Below, piece by piece: positions 1 through 4,988 of a stretch of 8,955 bases of DNA. How positions within the stretch are numbered: position 1 is the first letter of the stretch; each line of letters begins with the position of its first letter. Source of the stretch: SICV01 sp964372375 (GTDB lineage Archaea > Nanobdellota > Nanobdellia > Pacearchaeales > GW2011-AR1); assembly GCA_964372375.1 (NCBI GenBank), contig CAYJQF010000023.1:1-8955 (forward strand). The letters run 5' to 3'. The notes under the pieces are model-generated. The model made no database searches and was not told the DNA's origin. It saw nothing but the letters and a program-made list of their open reading frames with translations. The position numbers and the translations under genes were made by a program.

Positions 1-7
1 CGTTTTA

Positions 8-268
8 TCATTTTGGCAATAGCCCTTCTTTTATTAATCTCCTAATTCTTTCAGGATTATATGTCCAGATTATGCAGCCGTCTTTGTCAATCAGAATCTT
101 TCCTGACTGCTCTAAATAATCAAGGATGGTGAGAAAAGTCTGGTACATCATTTTTTTGGGAAGTTTTGTCCATAGCTGGTATTTCCCACATTCCTGGCTG
201 TATTTTTGTATGGCTCTCTCTACCATCAGGACTGATTCCAGAGTTGGTGAGTGTAGCAAGGATTTCAT
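8..268 (-). CDS. Small winged-helix-like protein, 86 aa
   Basis: A complete short gene. The predicted protein is mostly helical with a beta-hairpin near residues 56-70 (GKILIDKDG then IIWTYNP), the usual shape of a winged-helix wing. The ESVLMVE segment (11-17), the LPKKMMYQTF segment (36-45) and the YLEQSGKI segment resemble a small archaeal hypothetical family that I recall but cannot name. It probably binds DNA or another protein; this is inference from fold cues only. It lies 57 nt downstream of aIF2-alpha on the same strand, where many archaea have Nop10. It has its own AT-rich upstream region with TTTAAATA about 30 nt before the ATG and no Shine-Dalgarno site, so it probably starts its own leaderless transcript. 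Confidence is high that it is a gene and low on function. Confidence 0.75.
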   Translation of the reverse strand: MKSLLHSPTLESVLMVERAIQKYSQECGKYQLWTKLPKKMMYQTFLTILDYLEQSGKILIDKDGCIIWTYNPERIRRLIKEGLLPK

Positions 269-302
269 CTTATATAAGTATATATAATAAGAATATTTAA
301 AC
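269..302 (-). promoter_or_regulatory. Probable TATA-box promoter of the 86-aa gene
   Basis: Read on the minus strand, this spacer contains TTTAAATATTC (302-292) and then TTATATATA nearer the gene. The first box centres roughly 30 nt before the ATG at 268, the distance expected for an archaeal box A driving a leaderless mRNA. The second box is too close unless transcription starts inside the gene. The spacer has no purine-rich ribosome binding site. Confidence 0.5.
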
Positions 303-325
303 TTTTTGGTTTTTTCTCTAGAGAG

Positions 326-1027
326 CTATTTGTTTTCCTTTACTTCAAACTGCATCTTTTTATCTTTTGCTTTTTGTTCAATAGATTTTAAAATTTCTTG
401 TAGCTTATGATGTGCTTCCTTGAAGTCTTTACCAGTGATTTCAATCATAAACTTTGATGAACCGAGATATTTTATACCTGCATTTGTGCCTAAGATCTCT
501 TTAATGTCAGCAAGACCGGAAGGAGCAAGCGTTTTTAGAATGAAAACTGATTTTACCGCCTTTTGGCGCTCTTCTTTTTCTGCAATCATTTTCTGAAGTT
601 TAGCAGCTTCCTCTTTCTTGAAAAATTCCTGCAACAGAGAAGGATTTGCTCTTGCTTCATCGAAGAAGTCCGCAAGTTCATACTTTTCTTTTATCTGTTC
701 TATAACTTTTGTAGGGTCTTTGACGATTGTTTTTAGTACGGTGTTGCATACATTCTCCTTTTTATGTCTCTCTAGAGCTTGTTCCCGTTCTTTTGCTGTC
801 ACTCTCCGCAGGCTCAGCTGGATGTGTCCTTTTTCCAAGGAAAGTATCTTACACACGACTTTCTTGTTTGGAGCAACATATTCCCGCAAGTTACGAATAC
901 GGCCTGCAGCAACTTCTGACATAGGCATATTGCCTTCGCCATTGCTTTCAATATCAAAGAAGACGGTAGTGCCTTCAATGCGCTTTACGGTGCAGAGCAC
1001 GATATCTCCTGTTTTTACTTCTAGCAT
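326..1027 (-). CDS. eif2a: Translation initiation factor aIF2, alpha subunit
   Basis: aIF2-alpha is one of three subunits of the heterotrimer that delivers Met-tRNAi to the 30S subunit in a GTP-dependent way. Residues 1-78 form the S1-type OB fold: KTGDIVLCTVKRI at the start and the closing LSLRRV motif (71-76), which corresponds to the DLSKRR motif of the eukaryotic protein. A helical middle domain follows (about 85-170), then an alpha/beta C-terminal domain (about 173-233) that in known structures docks onto gamma. The eukaryotic Ser51 phosphorylation site aligns with Ala40 in MSEVAAGRIRNL, so regulation by an eIF2 kinase at that position is not possible. The length of 233 aa is slightly short for archaeal aIF2-alpha (about 260-275). 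Its ATG overlaps the eS27 stop (ATGCTAG) and sits 3 nt after a strong GGAGGT, so the two genes are co-translated. Confidence 0.95.
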   Translation of the reverse strand: MLEVKTGDIVLCTVKRIEGTTVFFDIESNGEGNMPMSEVAAGRIRNLREYVAPNKKVVCKILSLEKGHIQLSLRRVTAKEREQALERHKKENVCNTVLKTIVKDPTKVIEQIKEKYELADFFDEARANPSLLQEFFKKEEAAKLQKMIAEKEERQKAVKSVFILKTLAPSGLADIKEILGTNAGIKYLGSSKFMIEITGKDFKEAHHKLQEILKSIEQKAKDKKMQFEVKENK

Positions 1028-1191
1028 AAGACCTCCTTGACGAGGGCGCGGACCCGCACCTTACCTCCACTGGTTTTAGTTAAGAGGTAGTTGCATTGCA
1101 TGCATTTTACCCGCACACATGCTTTGCCAAAGATGATTTGCTGATGTCTACAGCGCGGGCATACTATCCTGAGAAATGTTGTTTTCTTCAT
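1021..1191 (-). CDS. rps27e: 30S ribosomal protein eS27 (S27e), 56 aa
   Basis: This small gene is easily missed. Its translation begins MKKTTFLRIVCPRC and ends KVRVRALVKEVLC. It is the zinc-ribbon ribosomal protein eS27 of the small subunit. The four zinc ligands are Cys11 and Cys14 (CPRC) and Cys30 and Cys33 (CMQC). The family pattern of a hydrophobic strand, CPxC, QxxxFG, a CxxC pair, and a T(S)GGK segment near the end (41-44) is intact. Length is slightly below the usual 60-65 aa. It precedes aIF2-alpha with a 7-nt overlap, a gene pair conserved across archaea, which independently supports the call. No ribosome binding site precedes the ATG. A TTTAAA box lies 26 nt upstream, so the mRNA is probably leaderless. 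Upstream, only 25 nt separate it from the DHH nuclease stop. Confidence 0.95.
   Translation of the reverse strand: MKKTTFLRIVCPRCRHQQIIFGKACVRVKCMQCNYLLTKTSGGKVRVRALVKEVLC
1031..1036 (-). promoter_or_regulatory. Shine-Dalgarno site of aIF2-alpha
   Basis: The minus strand reads AAGGAGGTCTTATG, so a full GGAGGT lies 3 nt before the ATG at 1027, inside the last codons of eS27. It fixes the start of aIF2-alpha and indicates translation from a shared mRNA. Confidence 0.7.
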
Positions 1192-1212
1192 AGTAAGAGT
1201 ATGATACGAGGG

Positions 1213-1222
1213 TCTTTTAAAC
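1213..1222 (-). promoter_or_regulatory. Probable TATA box of the eS27-aIF2alpha operon
   Basis: On the minus strand GTTTAAAAGA overlaps the stop codon of the DHH nuclease gene. TTTAAA (1220-1215) centres about 26 nt before the eS27 ATG at 1191, the archaeal box-A distance for a leaderless start. Read-through from the nuclease gene is also possible. Confidence 0.45.
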
Positions 1223-2536
1223 TTTTACTACCTCAACTTCAAGTACTTTTTGCAGTTTCTCGATAAACTCAAGCTCTTTATCTTTTGCAATCAGGCAGCC
1301 TGCGGCATTGGGATGGCCTCCCACTTCTCCTCCTAATGGAACCGCTACTTGGTTTAGCACCTCTCTCACATTGCGTCCTTGTCTGCCTGCGAGGCGTGCG
1401 GAGACTTTAATTTTATCCTGGTTGTAGGCAAGGCCAATAACAATCGTTCCTTCTTCATAGACTGCAGAATGGGAGAGAATTGAGGTAACTGTGCCTATAA
1501 TGGTGTCTTTAACTTTATCCTTGGTGTGAATAATGGTATACAGAGGACCGGAGATTTTTTCTATGGTTTCAACATGCTTTAAGGCAGCAACCAGATGCTG
1601 CTTATATTGTATGTACAGCTGCTCCGCCATTTCTTTACAATGTTTGTTGCCGAGGCAGAGGCCGAGTGCGACCGAAGGAGAATCCATCCTGCTACACGCA
1701 TTCAACAGTGCTGACAACTCACGAGCATCTTCAAGCTTATTGAATACCTTAATAAGGTAGAGGTTGCCAATGATACTTTCTTGGTTTTTCTCCCGCATAC
1801 AGCGCAGCATGACTGCAGTGGTCAGAGCAGCCATTTCCTCTTCAGTCAGCTCGTATAATGACTTAAACCGGCCATTTACCTGAAGTATTCCTGCTTCTTG
1901 CAGTACTTCAATTACTCCCTTATATGAGCCTGAAACGCCGGGGATATATGGTCGTGAAGAGTATTCTAGGGCTTTATCGAGCGGCCGTGTTGCAGGGTAG
2001 AGTAATAGGCCGCGCCTGACGATGACTTCAGCATCTTTTAGAATTTCATCATACACTTTACCTAAATTTTTTTCGAGCAGGTCGCCCACCATCCCTATAA
2101 CTGCCAAGTTAGCGAGGTCTTTGTTTTGTTGAGAGATTGCTTTAGCAAAGAGATAGCATATCCCTGCTCCTGAGATTGGCTCTTCCTTGGAGAGTATTGG
2201 ATTAATCATAGTCACATTGCTTGGTATTTCCTGCACAATTTCGTGGTGGTCAAGGATAAAAATTTCTGTTTTTTTATCTTTCAGATAGTTAAGACTGCCC
2301 GAAGCAAGGTCAACAAACAGGAGGATTTCATTTTCAGGCAGTCCTTGAATGAATGCTTCTTCGAGATTTTTGACAATCTGCAAGGAAAATTTCTTTTTCC
2401 AGCGCTGCAGTGCCCGTGCAATAATTGCAGCAGACGTGATGCCATCTGCATCAAAGTGACTAATTACTTTAATTGGCTTTGTCTTACTCAATGTATTGAG
2501 CAGCTCCACTGCCTGCGGAATGATATGACGCAACAT
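1217..2536 (-). CDS. recJ: RecJ-like DHH/DHHA1 phosphoesterase (GAN-type nuclease)
   Basis: A single-strand nuclease of the DHH superfamily, related to bacterial RecJ and to the archaeal GINS-associated nuclease. In characterised archaea such proteins bind the CMG replisome or act in RNA/DNA end processing. The two-metal active site is complete: SHFDADG (26-32; His27, Asp29, Asp31), Asp76 in FVDLASG, the signature DHH at 96-98, and GMVGD (148-152; Asp152). The C-terminal DHHA1 domain ends with the substrate-binding GGHPNAAGC (406-414) and has SARLAGR at 379-385. At 439 aa it is close to archaeal GAN proteins and lacks the extra OB domain of bacterial RecJ. It lies 26 nt downstream of uS15 on the same strand, a neighbourhood recurring in archaea. 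GAGGT lies 2 nt before the ATG, an unusually short spacing. Exact role, DNA or RNA, cannot be read from sequence. Confidence 0.9.
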   Translation of the reverse strand: MLRHIIPQAVELLNTLSKTKPIKVISHFDADGITSAAIIARALQRWKKKFSLQIVKNLEEAFIQGLPENEILLFVDLASGSLNYLKDKKTEIFILDHHEIVQEIPSNVTMINPILSKEEPISGAGICYLFAKAISQQNKDLANLAVIGMVGDLLEKNLGKVYDEILKDAEVIVRRGLLLYPATRPLDKALEYSSRPYIPGVSGSYKGVIEVLQEAGILQVNGRFKSLYELTEEEMAALTTAVMLRCMREKNQESIIGNLYLIKVFNKLEDARELSALLNACSRMDSPSVALGLCLGNKHCKEMAEQLYIQYKQHLVAALKHVETIEKISGPLYTIIHTKDKVKDTIIGTVTSILSHSAVYEEGTIVIGLAYNQDKIKVSARLAGRQGRNVREVLNQVAVPLGGEVGGHPNAAGCLIAKDKELEFIEKLQKVLEVEVVKV

Positions 2537-2538
2537 AG

Positions 2539-2543
2539 ACCTC
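2539..2543 (-). promoter_or_regulatory. Short-spaced Shine-Dalgarno of the DHH nuclease
   Basis: The minus strand reads AAGAGGTCTATG: GAGGT is only 2 nt from the ATG at 2536. This resembles the aIF2-alpha site (GGAGGT plus 3 nt). It supports the start and suggests co-transcription with uS15. Confidence 0.45.
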
Positions 2544-2562
2544 TTTTTGATGGTATGAAGTA

Positions 2563-2898
2563 TTAGTTTTTAAGTTTAGTGATAATCCACTGTTTCTTTG
2601 TCTGAGAGCGCTTTGCGGTATAATCGTGCTTGTGTTTTGCTAAATGCAGTTTGATCTTCTGAATCTTCTGTTCTACAATTGTTGCCTCAGAAGTTGGTGA
2701 GAGCTTTGCTTCTCTGAGCAGCTGTGCAATGCTCTGGCCTAGTAGTTTTGCTGTAGGTATTCCGTGTTTATCTCTCAAGATGAGCCCGATTTTTGCAGGC
2801 ATGTTACCTTCTTTATGCAGTGATACGACTAATGCTTCTAATTCCTGAGGCTTTGTTTTTATCCATTCAGGTTTTATTTGTGCTGTCATACGGTGCAT
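2563..2898 (-). CDS. rps15: 30S ribosomal protein uS15 (S15P)
   Basis: Small-subunit ribosomal protein that binds the central domain of 16S rRNA. From the chosen start it reads MHRMTAQIKPEWIKTKPQE; the family core follows: PEW, then the EALVVSLHKEGNMPAKIGLILRD region with the diagnostic IGxILRDxxGIP, then KLLGQSIAQLL and KLHLAKHKHDYTAKRS. The protein is short at both ends compared with about 150-aa archaeal S15P: the basic N-terminal tail is nearly gone and the last helix is cut down. The open frame extends 42 codons further to an ATG at 3024. I prefer the internal ATG because MHRM matches the MxRM start of the family, the extension does not resemble S15, and the longer form would start directly against the eL42 start codon, leaving no promoter space. 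Function is secure; the start is moderately sure. Confidence 0.88.
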   Translation of the reverse strand: MHRMTAQIKPEWIKTKPQELEALVVSLHKEGNMPAKIGLILRDKHGIPTAKLLGQSIAQLLREAKLSPTSEATIVEQKIQKIKLHLAKHKHDYTAKRSQTKKQWIITKLKN

Positions 2899-3024
2899 GG
2901 GAAAGAGGGCATTAAAAAGGTTTCTATCGGAAGCTTTAAAAACCGTTTGTGCGGTGAAGAGTAAGCTGAGATCCAAGGCCACACTGGTCGGTTCTTGGGG
3001 AGCACGATTTTTGACCTTACTCAT
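2899..3024. promoter_or_regulatory. Divergent uS15 / eL42 control region
   Basis: If uS15 starts at 2898, 126 nt separate it from eL42. The only good box is CTTTAAAAA at 2934-2942, whose core TTTAAA (2935-2940) is palindromic and can be read both ways. For uS15 it would give a leader of about 14 nt; for eL42 one of about 60 nt. No strong Shine-Dalgarno precedes either start. The same stretch is an open minus-strand frame ending at an ATG at 3024, so a longer uS15 is not excluded. Confidence 0.4.
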
Positions 3025-3354
3025 ATGAATTTACCGAAAGAAACAAGACGCTACTGTCCGTATTGCAAGAAACATACAACGCAAACGATAGCACTAGCTA
3101 AGCAGCGCTCTCGTTCTTCAACGCATCCTCTTTCCAGGGGTTCAACCACGCGGTTACAGGCGAGGGGTTTACGAGTAGGGTATGGCAATCAGGGCAGGTA
3201 TTCACGAAAAGGTCCCAAAGACTGGAAGCGTAAGGCGAAGACTACCAAACGCATTGGGCTCATCTATAAGTGTAAGACCTGCAGTAAGAGCAAAGGCATT
3301 AAGAAAGCGCTTCGTCTTTCACGCATCGTGATAGGGGAAAAAGTAGCTACATAA
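3025..3354 (+). CDS. rpl44e: 50S ribosomal protein eL42 (L44e), 109 aa
   Basis: Zinc-ribbon protein of the large subunit, shared by archaea and eukaryotes and located near the tRNA E site. The start MNLPKETRRYCPYCKKHT is family-typical: Cys11 and Cys14 form the first CxxC, followed by HT. The second pair is Cys83 and Cys86 (CKTC). Between them is a very basic RNA-binding stretch including KRKAKTTKRI (68-77), the counterpart of the KKAKTTKK segment in eukaryotic homologs. Length is a little above the usual 92-106 aa. The stop is 1 nt before the eS1 ATG, so the two genes form an operon. In many archaea eL42 instead heads an operon with eS27 and aIF2-alpha, which here are on the other strand about 1.8 kb away. 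Confidence 0.95.
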   Translation: MNLPKETRRYCPYCKKHTTQTIALAKQRSRSSTHPLSRGSTTRLQARGLRVGYGNQGRYSRKGPKDWKRKAKTTKRIGLIYKCKTCSKSKGIKKALRLSRIVIGEKVAT

Positions 3355-3355
3355 T

Positions 3356-3907
3356 ATGACAGCACCACAAAAAGCAAAACGAAACGTGCAGAAACAATTC
3401 TTTGAAGTAAGGGTACCTTTAACTTCTGCAAAAGTTGCTTTGTATGCAGCGTCTCCTGCTGACTTAGCAGGCAAGACTATTCGGCTTGACATGACTCGTA
3501 ACTTGCGCGGCAAGAACCTTGAGTTGGTTATGAAAATTAAAGGAGACTCAGAGTTAACCGCTGATCCGGTTGGCGCCTACATTGTTGGATCATATATCAG
3601 AAGAATAATCCGCAAAGGCACCGATTATGTTGAGGACTCGTTCCAGGCAACATGCAAAGATAGCCGCGTTGTTGTGAAGCCTTTTCTTATTACGAGAAAG
3701 AAAGTGCCCCGAAAATTACGCCATGCGTTGAGAATTATGGCTAAGGAGTTTCTTACCGCGTATATGACTACTCGAACAACCTTAGAGGTCTTTAGCGATC
3801 TTATGGCTAATAAAGTACAAAAGGAACTTTCTTTGAAGCTGAAGAAGCTGTATCCTTTAGCTTTGTGTGAAATCAGGACGTTTGAAGTTGTTGCAGGAAA
3901 GAAGTAG
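3356..3907 (+). CDS. rps3ae: 30S ribosomal protein eS1 (S3Ae)
   Basis: Archaeal/eukaryotic small-subunit protein of the platform near the mRNA exit. Residues about 10-75 hold the N-terminal strand region (KKQFFE-like KQFFEVRVPL, then a TIRLDMTRNLRGKNLEL segment typical of the family). GAYIVGSYIRRIIRKGTDYVEDSF (73-96) and the downstream VVVKPFLITRKKVPRKLRHALR (105-126) are the strongest family blocks. The C-terminal helices (about 126-165) and the terminal LYPLALCEIRTFEVV strand fit as well. At 183 aa it is slightly shorter than most archaeal eS1 (about 195-220), mainly at the basic N-terminus. It follows eL42 with a single-nucleotide spacer and has no separate promoter or obvious Shine-Dalgarno. 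Confidence 0.95.
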   Translation: MTAPQKAKRNVQKQFFEVRVPLTSAKVALYAASPADLAGKTIRLDMTRNLRGKNLELVMKIKGDSELTADPVGAYIVGSYIRRIIRKGTDYVEDSFQATCKDSRVVVKPFLITRKKVPRKLRHALRIMAKEFLTAYMTTRTTLEVFSDLMANKVQKELSLKLKKLYPLALCEIRTFEVVAGKK

Positions 3908-3929
3908 TATTTTCTATCACCAGAATTCT

Positions 3930-3936
3930 TACATAT
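3930..3936 (+). promoter_or_regulatory. Weak TATA-like box before the 91-aa gene
   Basis: TACATAT centres about 24 nt upstream of the ATG at 3957, suitable for a leaderless transcript. The match to box A is poor, and read-through from eS1 is an alternative. Confidence 0.3.
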
Positions 3937-3956
3937 GCTTAAGGTATGGTCCCTTT

Positions 3957-4232
3957 ATGTATCAACCAACACCACAACAACAGTTAGTGCTTCTTGCAAT
4001 GCTGCATAACAGTGCGGAGTTTCCTGGCAAAGTAGGATACACGTTTCATTATGCGAACGAACAAATTGTTTTCTATCCTAGACATTTCATAGCTGAAAGA
4101 GGGAAGTGGGTTACTTATGATGTTGGAAGAGTAGATCCTCAAGGCAAGGTTTTTCATAGAGATGAAACGATTGTTCACGAACTCGAACAAATTGTTGAAG
4201 AAGCTCCTTGGGAGCCAAGGCCCGCGTTTTGA
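3957..4232 (+). CDS. Unrecognised small protein, 91 aa
   Basis: I do not recognise this protein. From the ATG at 3957 it starts MYQPTPQQQLVLLAMLH, a short helix, then a strand-rich middle (GYTFHYANEQIVFYPRHF; KWVTYDVGRVDPQGKVF), then an acidic C-terminal helix (ETIVHELEQIVEEAP) and a PWEPRP tail. It has no signal peptide, membrane segment or cysteines. The HELEQ pattern near residue 74 is not an HExxH zinc motif. The frame can be extended upstream to 3867, but that overlaps the end of eS1 and adds unremarkable sequence, so the internal ATG is preferred. It ends 6 nt from the 3' end of the convergent tRNA-Gln. Function unknown. Confidence 0.6.
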   Translation: MYQPTPQQQLVLLAMLHNSAEFPGKVGYTFHYANEQIVFYPRHFIAERGKWVTYDVGRVDPQGKVFHRDETIVHELEQIVEEAPWEPRPAF

Positions 4233-4238
4233 ATAGCA

Positions 4239-4311
4239 TAGCCCCGCCCGGATTCGAACCGGGGTCACAGGCGCCAAAGGCCTGTATCCTTGACCACTAG
4301 ACTACGGGGCT
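4239..4311 (-). tRNA. tRNA-Gln (anticodon UUG)
   Basis: A complete cloverleaf on the minus strand. The acceptor stem AGCCCCG / CGGGGCT pairs over 7 bp, starting with the A1-U72 pair usual for archaeal tRNA-Gln, with discriminator A73 (4239). U8 and A9 follow. The D stem GTCT/GGAT is 4 bp with two G-U pairs, around a loop containing GG. The anticodon stem CAGGC/GCCTG encloses the loop CTTTGGC, so the anticodon is UUG, reading CAA and by wobble CAG. The variable loop is TGAC, and the T arm CCCGG-TTCGAAT-CCGGG is canonical. No intron and no encoded CCA are seen. A TTTATAAA box lies 27 nt upstream. Confidence 0.97.
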
Positions 4312-4334
4312 GTAGCAGTAGGGAAGGAAGATTG

Positions 4335-4342
4335 TTTATAAA
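4335..4342 (-). promoter_or_regulatory. TATA box of tRNA-Gln
   Basis: TTTATAAA, a perfect palindrome and the archaeal box-A consensus, centred about 27 nt upstream of the tRNA 5' end at 4311. It lies 2 nt from the box serving the HAD gene. Confidence 0.75.
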
Positions 4343-4344
4343 GA

Positions 4345-4352
4345 TTTATAAG
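4345..4352 (+). promoter_or_regulatory. TATA box of the HAD phosphatase gene
   Basis: TTTATAAG centres about 26 nt upstream of the ATG at 4374, which would put the transcription start at the start codon and make the mRNA leaderless. No real Shine-Dalgarno is present before that ATG. Confidence 0.7.
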
Positions 4353-4373
4353 GCTTCATTTTAACGTGCAGGT

Positions 4374-4988
4374 ATGAATGTACTGCTATTTGATTATGAT
4401 GGCACTCTGGTTAGTTCTCTTGAAGCGGTTAAAGATGCTTTAAACGCTATCGCTCTGAAATATGGAGTTCAACCAGTAACGAGCACCGAGGCATTTAGGG
4501 AATTGTATGATAAAAATGTCTATGATTCTATTGTTGAGCGGGGTCTGCCTCGAGATAAGTTACCTGCATTTTTTAATGACTGGAGGAAGCCTTTTTTAAA
4601 GCCGAATGCACAAGTTAGTCTTATTCCTGGCATTAAAGAGGTGTTACATGAGCTTGCAAAGAAGCATCACTTGGCTATCATTACCTCCAACTCCCGGGAA
4701 GCTATTGAAGTCAGTATAGCACACTTCAAGCTTGAGGGTATTCAAGAAATATTGGGGGGAGACAAACAGATAAGCAAGGTGGAGAAGATTGCTTCTGTCA
4801 AAAAGCGCTTTCCGCAAGCAGAAGTCTATTATATTGGGGATACGAAGGGAGATGTATTAGAAGGCAAGAAGGCAGGAGTTAAAACGGTAGCGGTTACGTG
4901 GGGAGTGCATAGCAGGAAACACTTAGAAGAAGCAGAACCTACCTATCTTATAGACACGCCAGAAGAATTGCTTGCGATACTTGGTTAG
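4374..4988 (+). CDS. HAD-superfamily phosphatase, phosphoglycolate phosphatase-like
   Basis: A haloacid dehalogenase-type hydrolase; the substrate is probably a small phosphomonoester but cannot be fixed from sequence. Motif I is DYDGT (7-11), with nucleophile Asp7 and acid/base Asp9. Motif II is Thr104-Ser105 in ITSNS. The motif III lysine is probably Lys135 or Lys138. Motif IV is GDTKGD (155-160), whose Asp156 and Asp160 bind Mg2+. Residues about 15-78 form a helical C1-type cap between motifs I and II, and VTWG (174-177) is typical of Gph-like members. At 204 aa it is normal to slightly short. It is transcribed alone from its own leaderless promoter, and its stop overlaps the Bud32 stop by 4 nt in tail-to-tail orientation. 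Gph/PGP-like house-cleaning activity is the best guess. Confidence 0.85.
   Translation: MNVLLFDYDGTLVSSLEAVKDALNAIALKYGVQPVTSTEAFRELYDKNVYDSIVERGLPRDKLPAFFNDWRKPFLKPNAQVSLIPGIKEVLHELAKKHHLAIITSNSREAIEVSIAHFKLEGIQEILGGDKQISKVEKIASVKKRFPQAEVYYIGDTKGDVLEGKKAGVKTVAVTWGVHSRKHLEEAEPTYLIDTPEELLAILG

Noticed and set aside
310..332. CTCTAGAG palindrome after aIF2-alpha as a terminator
   Set aside because: The stem is only 4 bp per arm, and the coding strand after it is A-rich, not the T-rich stretch that archaeal termination needs.
618..1040. Plus-strand open frame opposite aIF2-alpha
   Set aside because: It is antisense to a firmly identified gene, rich in Ser, Phe and Cys as shadow frames are, and has no motif.
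2995..3354. Ten-codon upstream extension of eL42 from a TTG
   Set aside because: The family begins at the MNLPKETRRYCPYC methionine, and an ATG start at 3025 is better than TTG.
3867..4232. Longer form of the 91-aa gene starting at 3867
   Set aside because: It would overlap eS1 by 41 nt and adds a segment without features; the ATG at 3957 clears eS1 and fits a weak TATA spacing.
3984..4277. Minus-strand open frame across the tRNA and 91-aa gene
   Set aside because: It runs through the tRNA-Gln sequence and is antisense to the small gene, with no family resemblance.
4241..4310. tRNA with ends at the GCCCCG/CGGGGC pairs only
   Set aside because: That leaves a 6-bp acceptor stem. Adding A at 4311 and T at 4240 gives the full 7-bp stem with the A1-U72 pair expected for tRNA-Gln.
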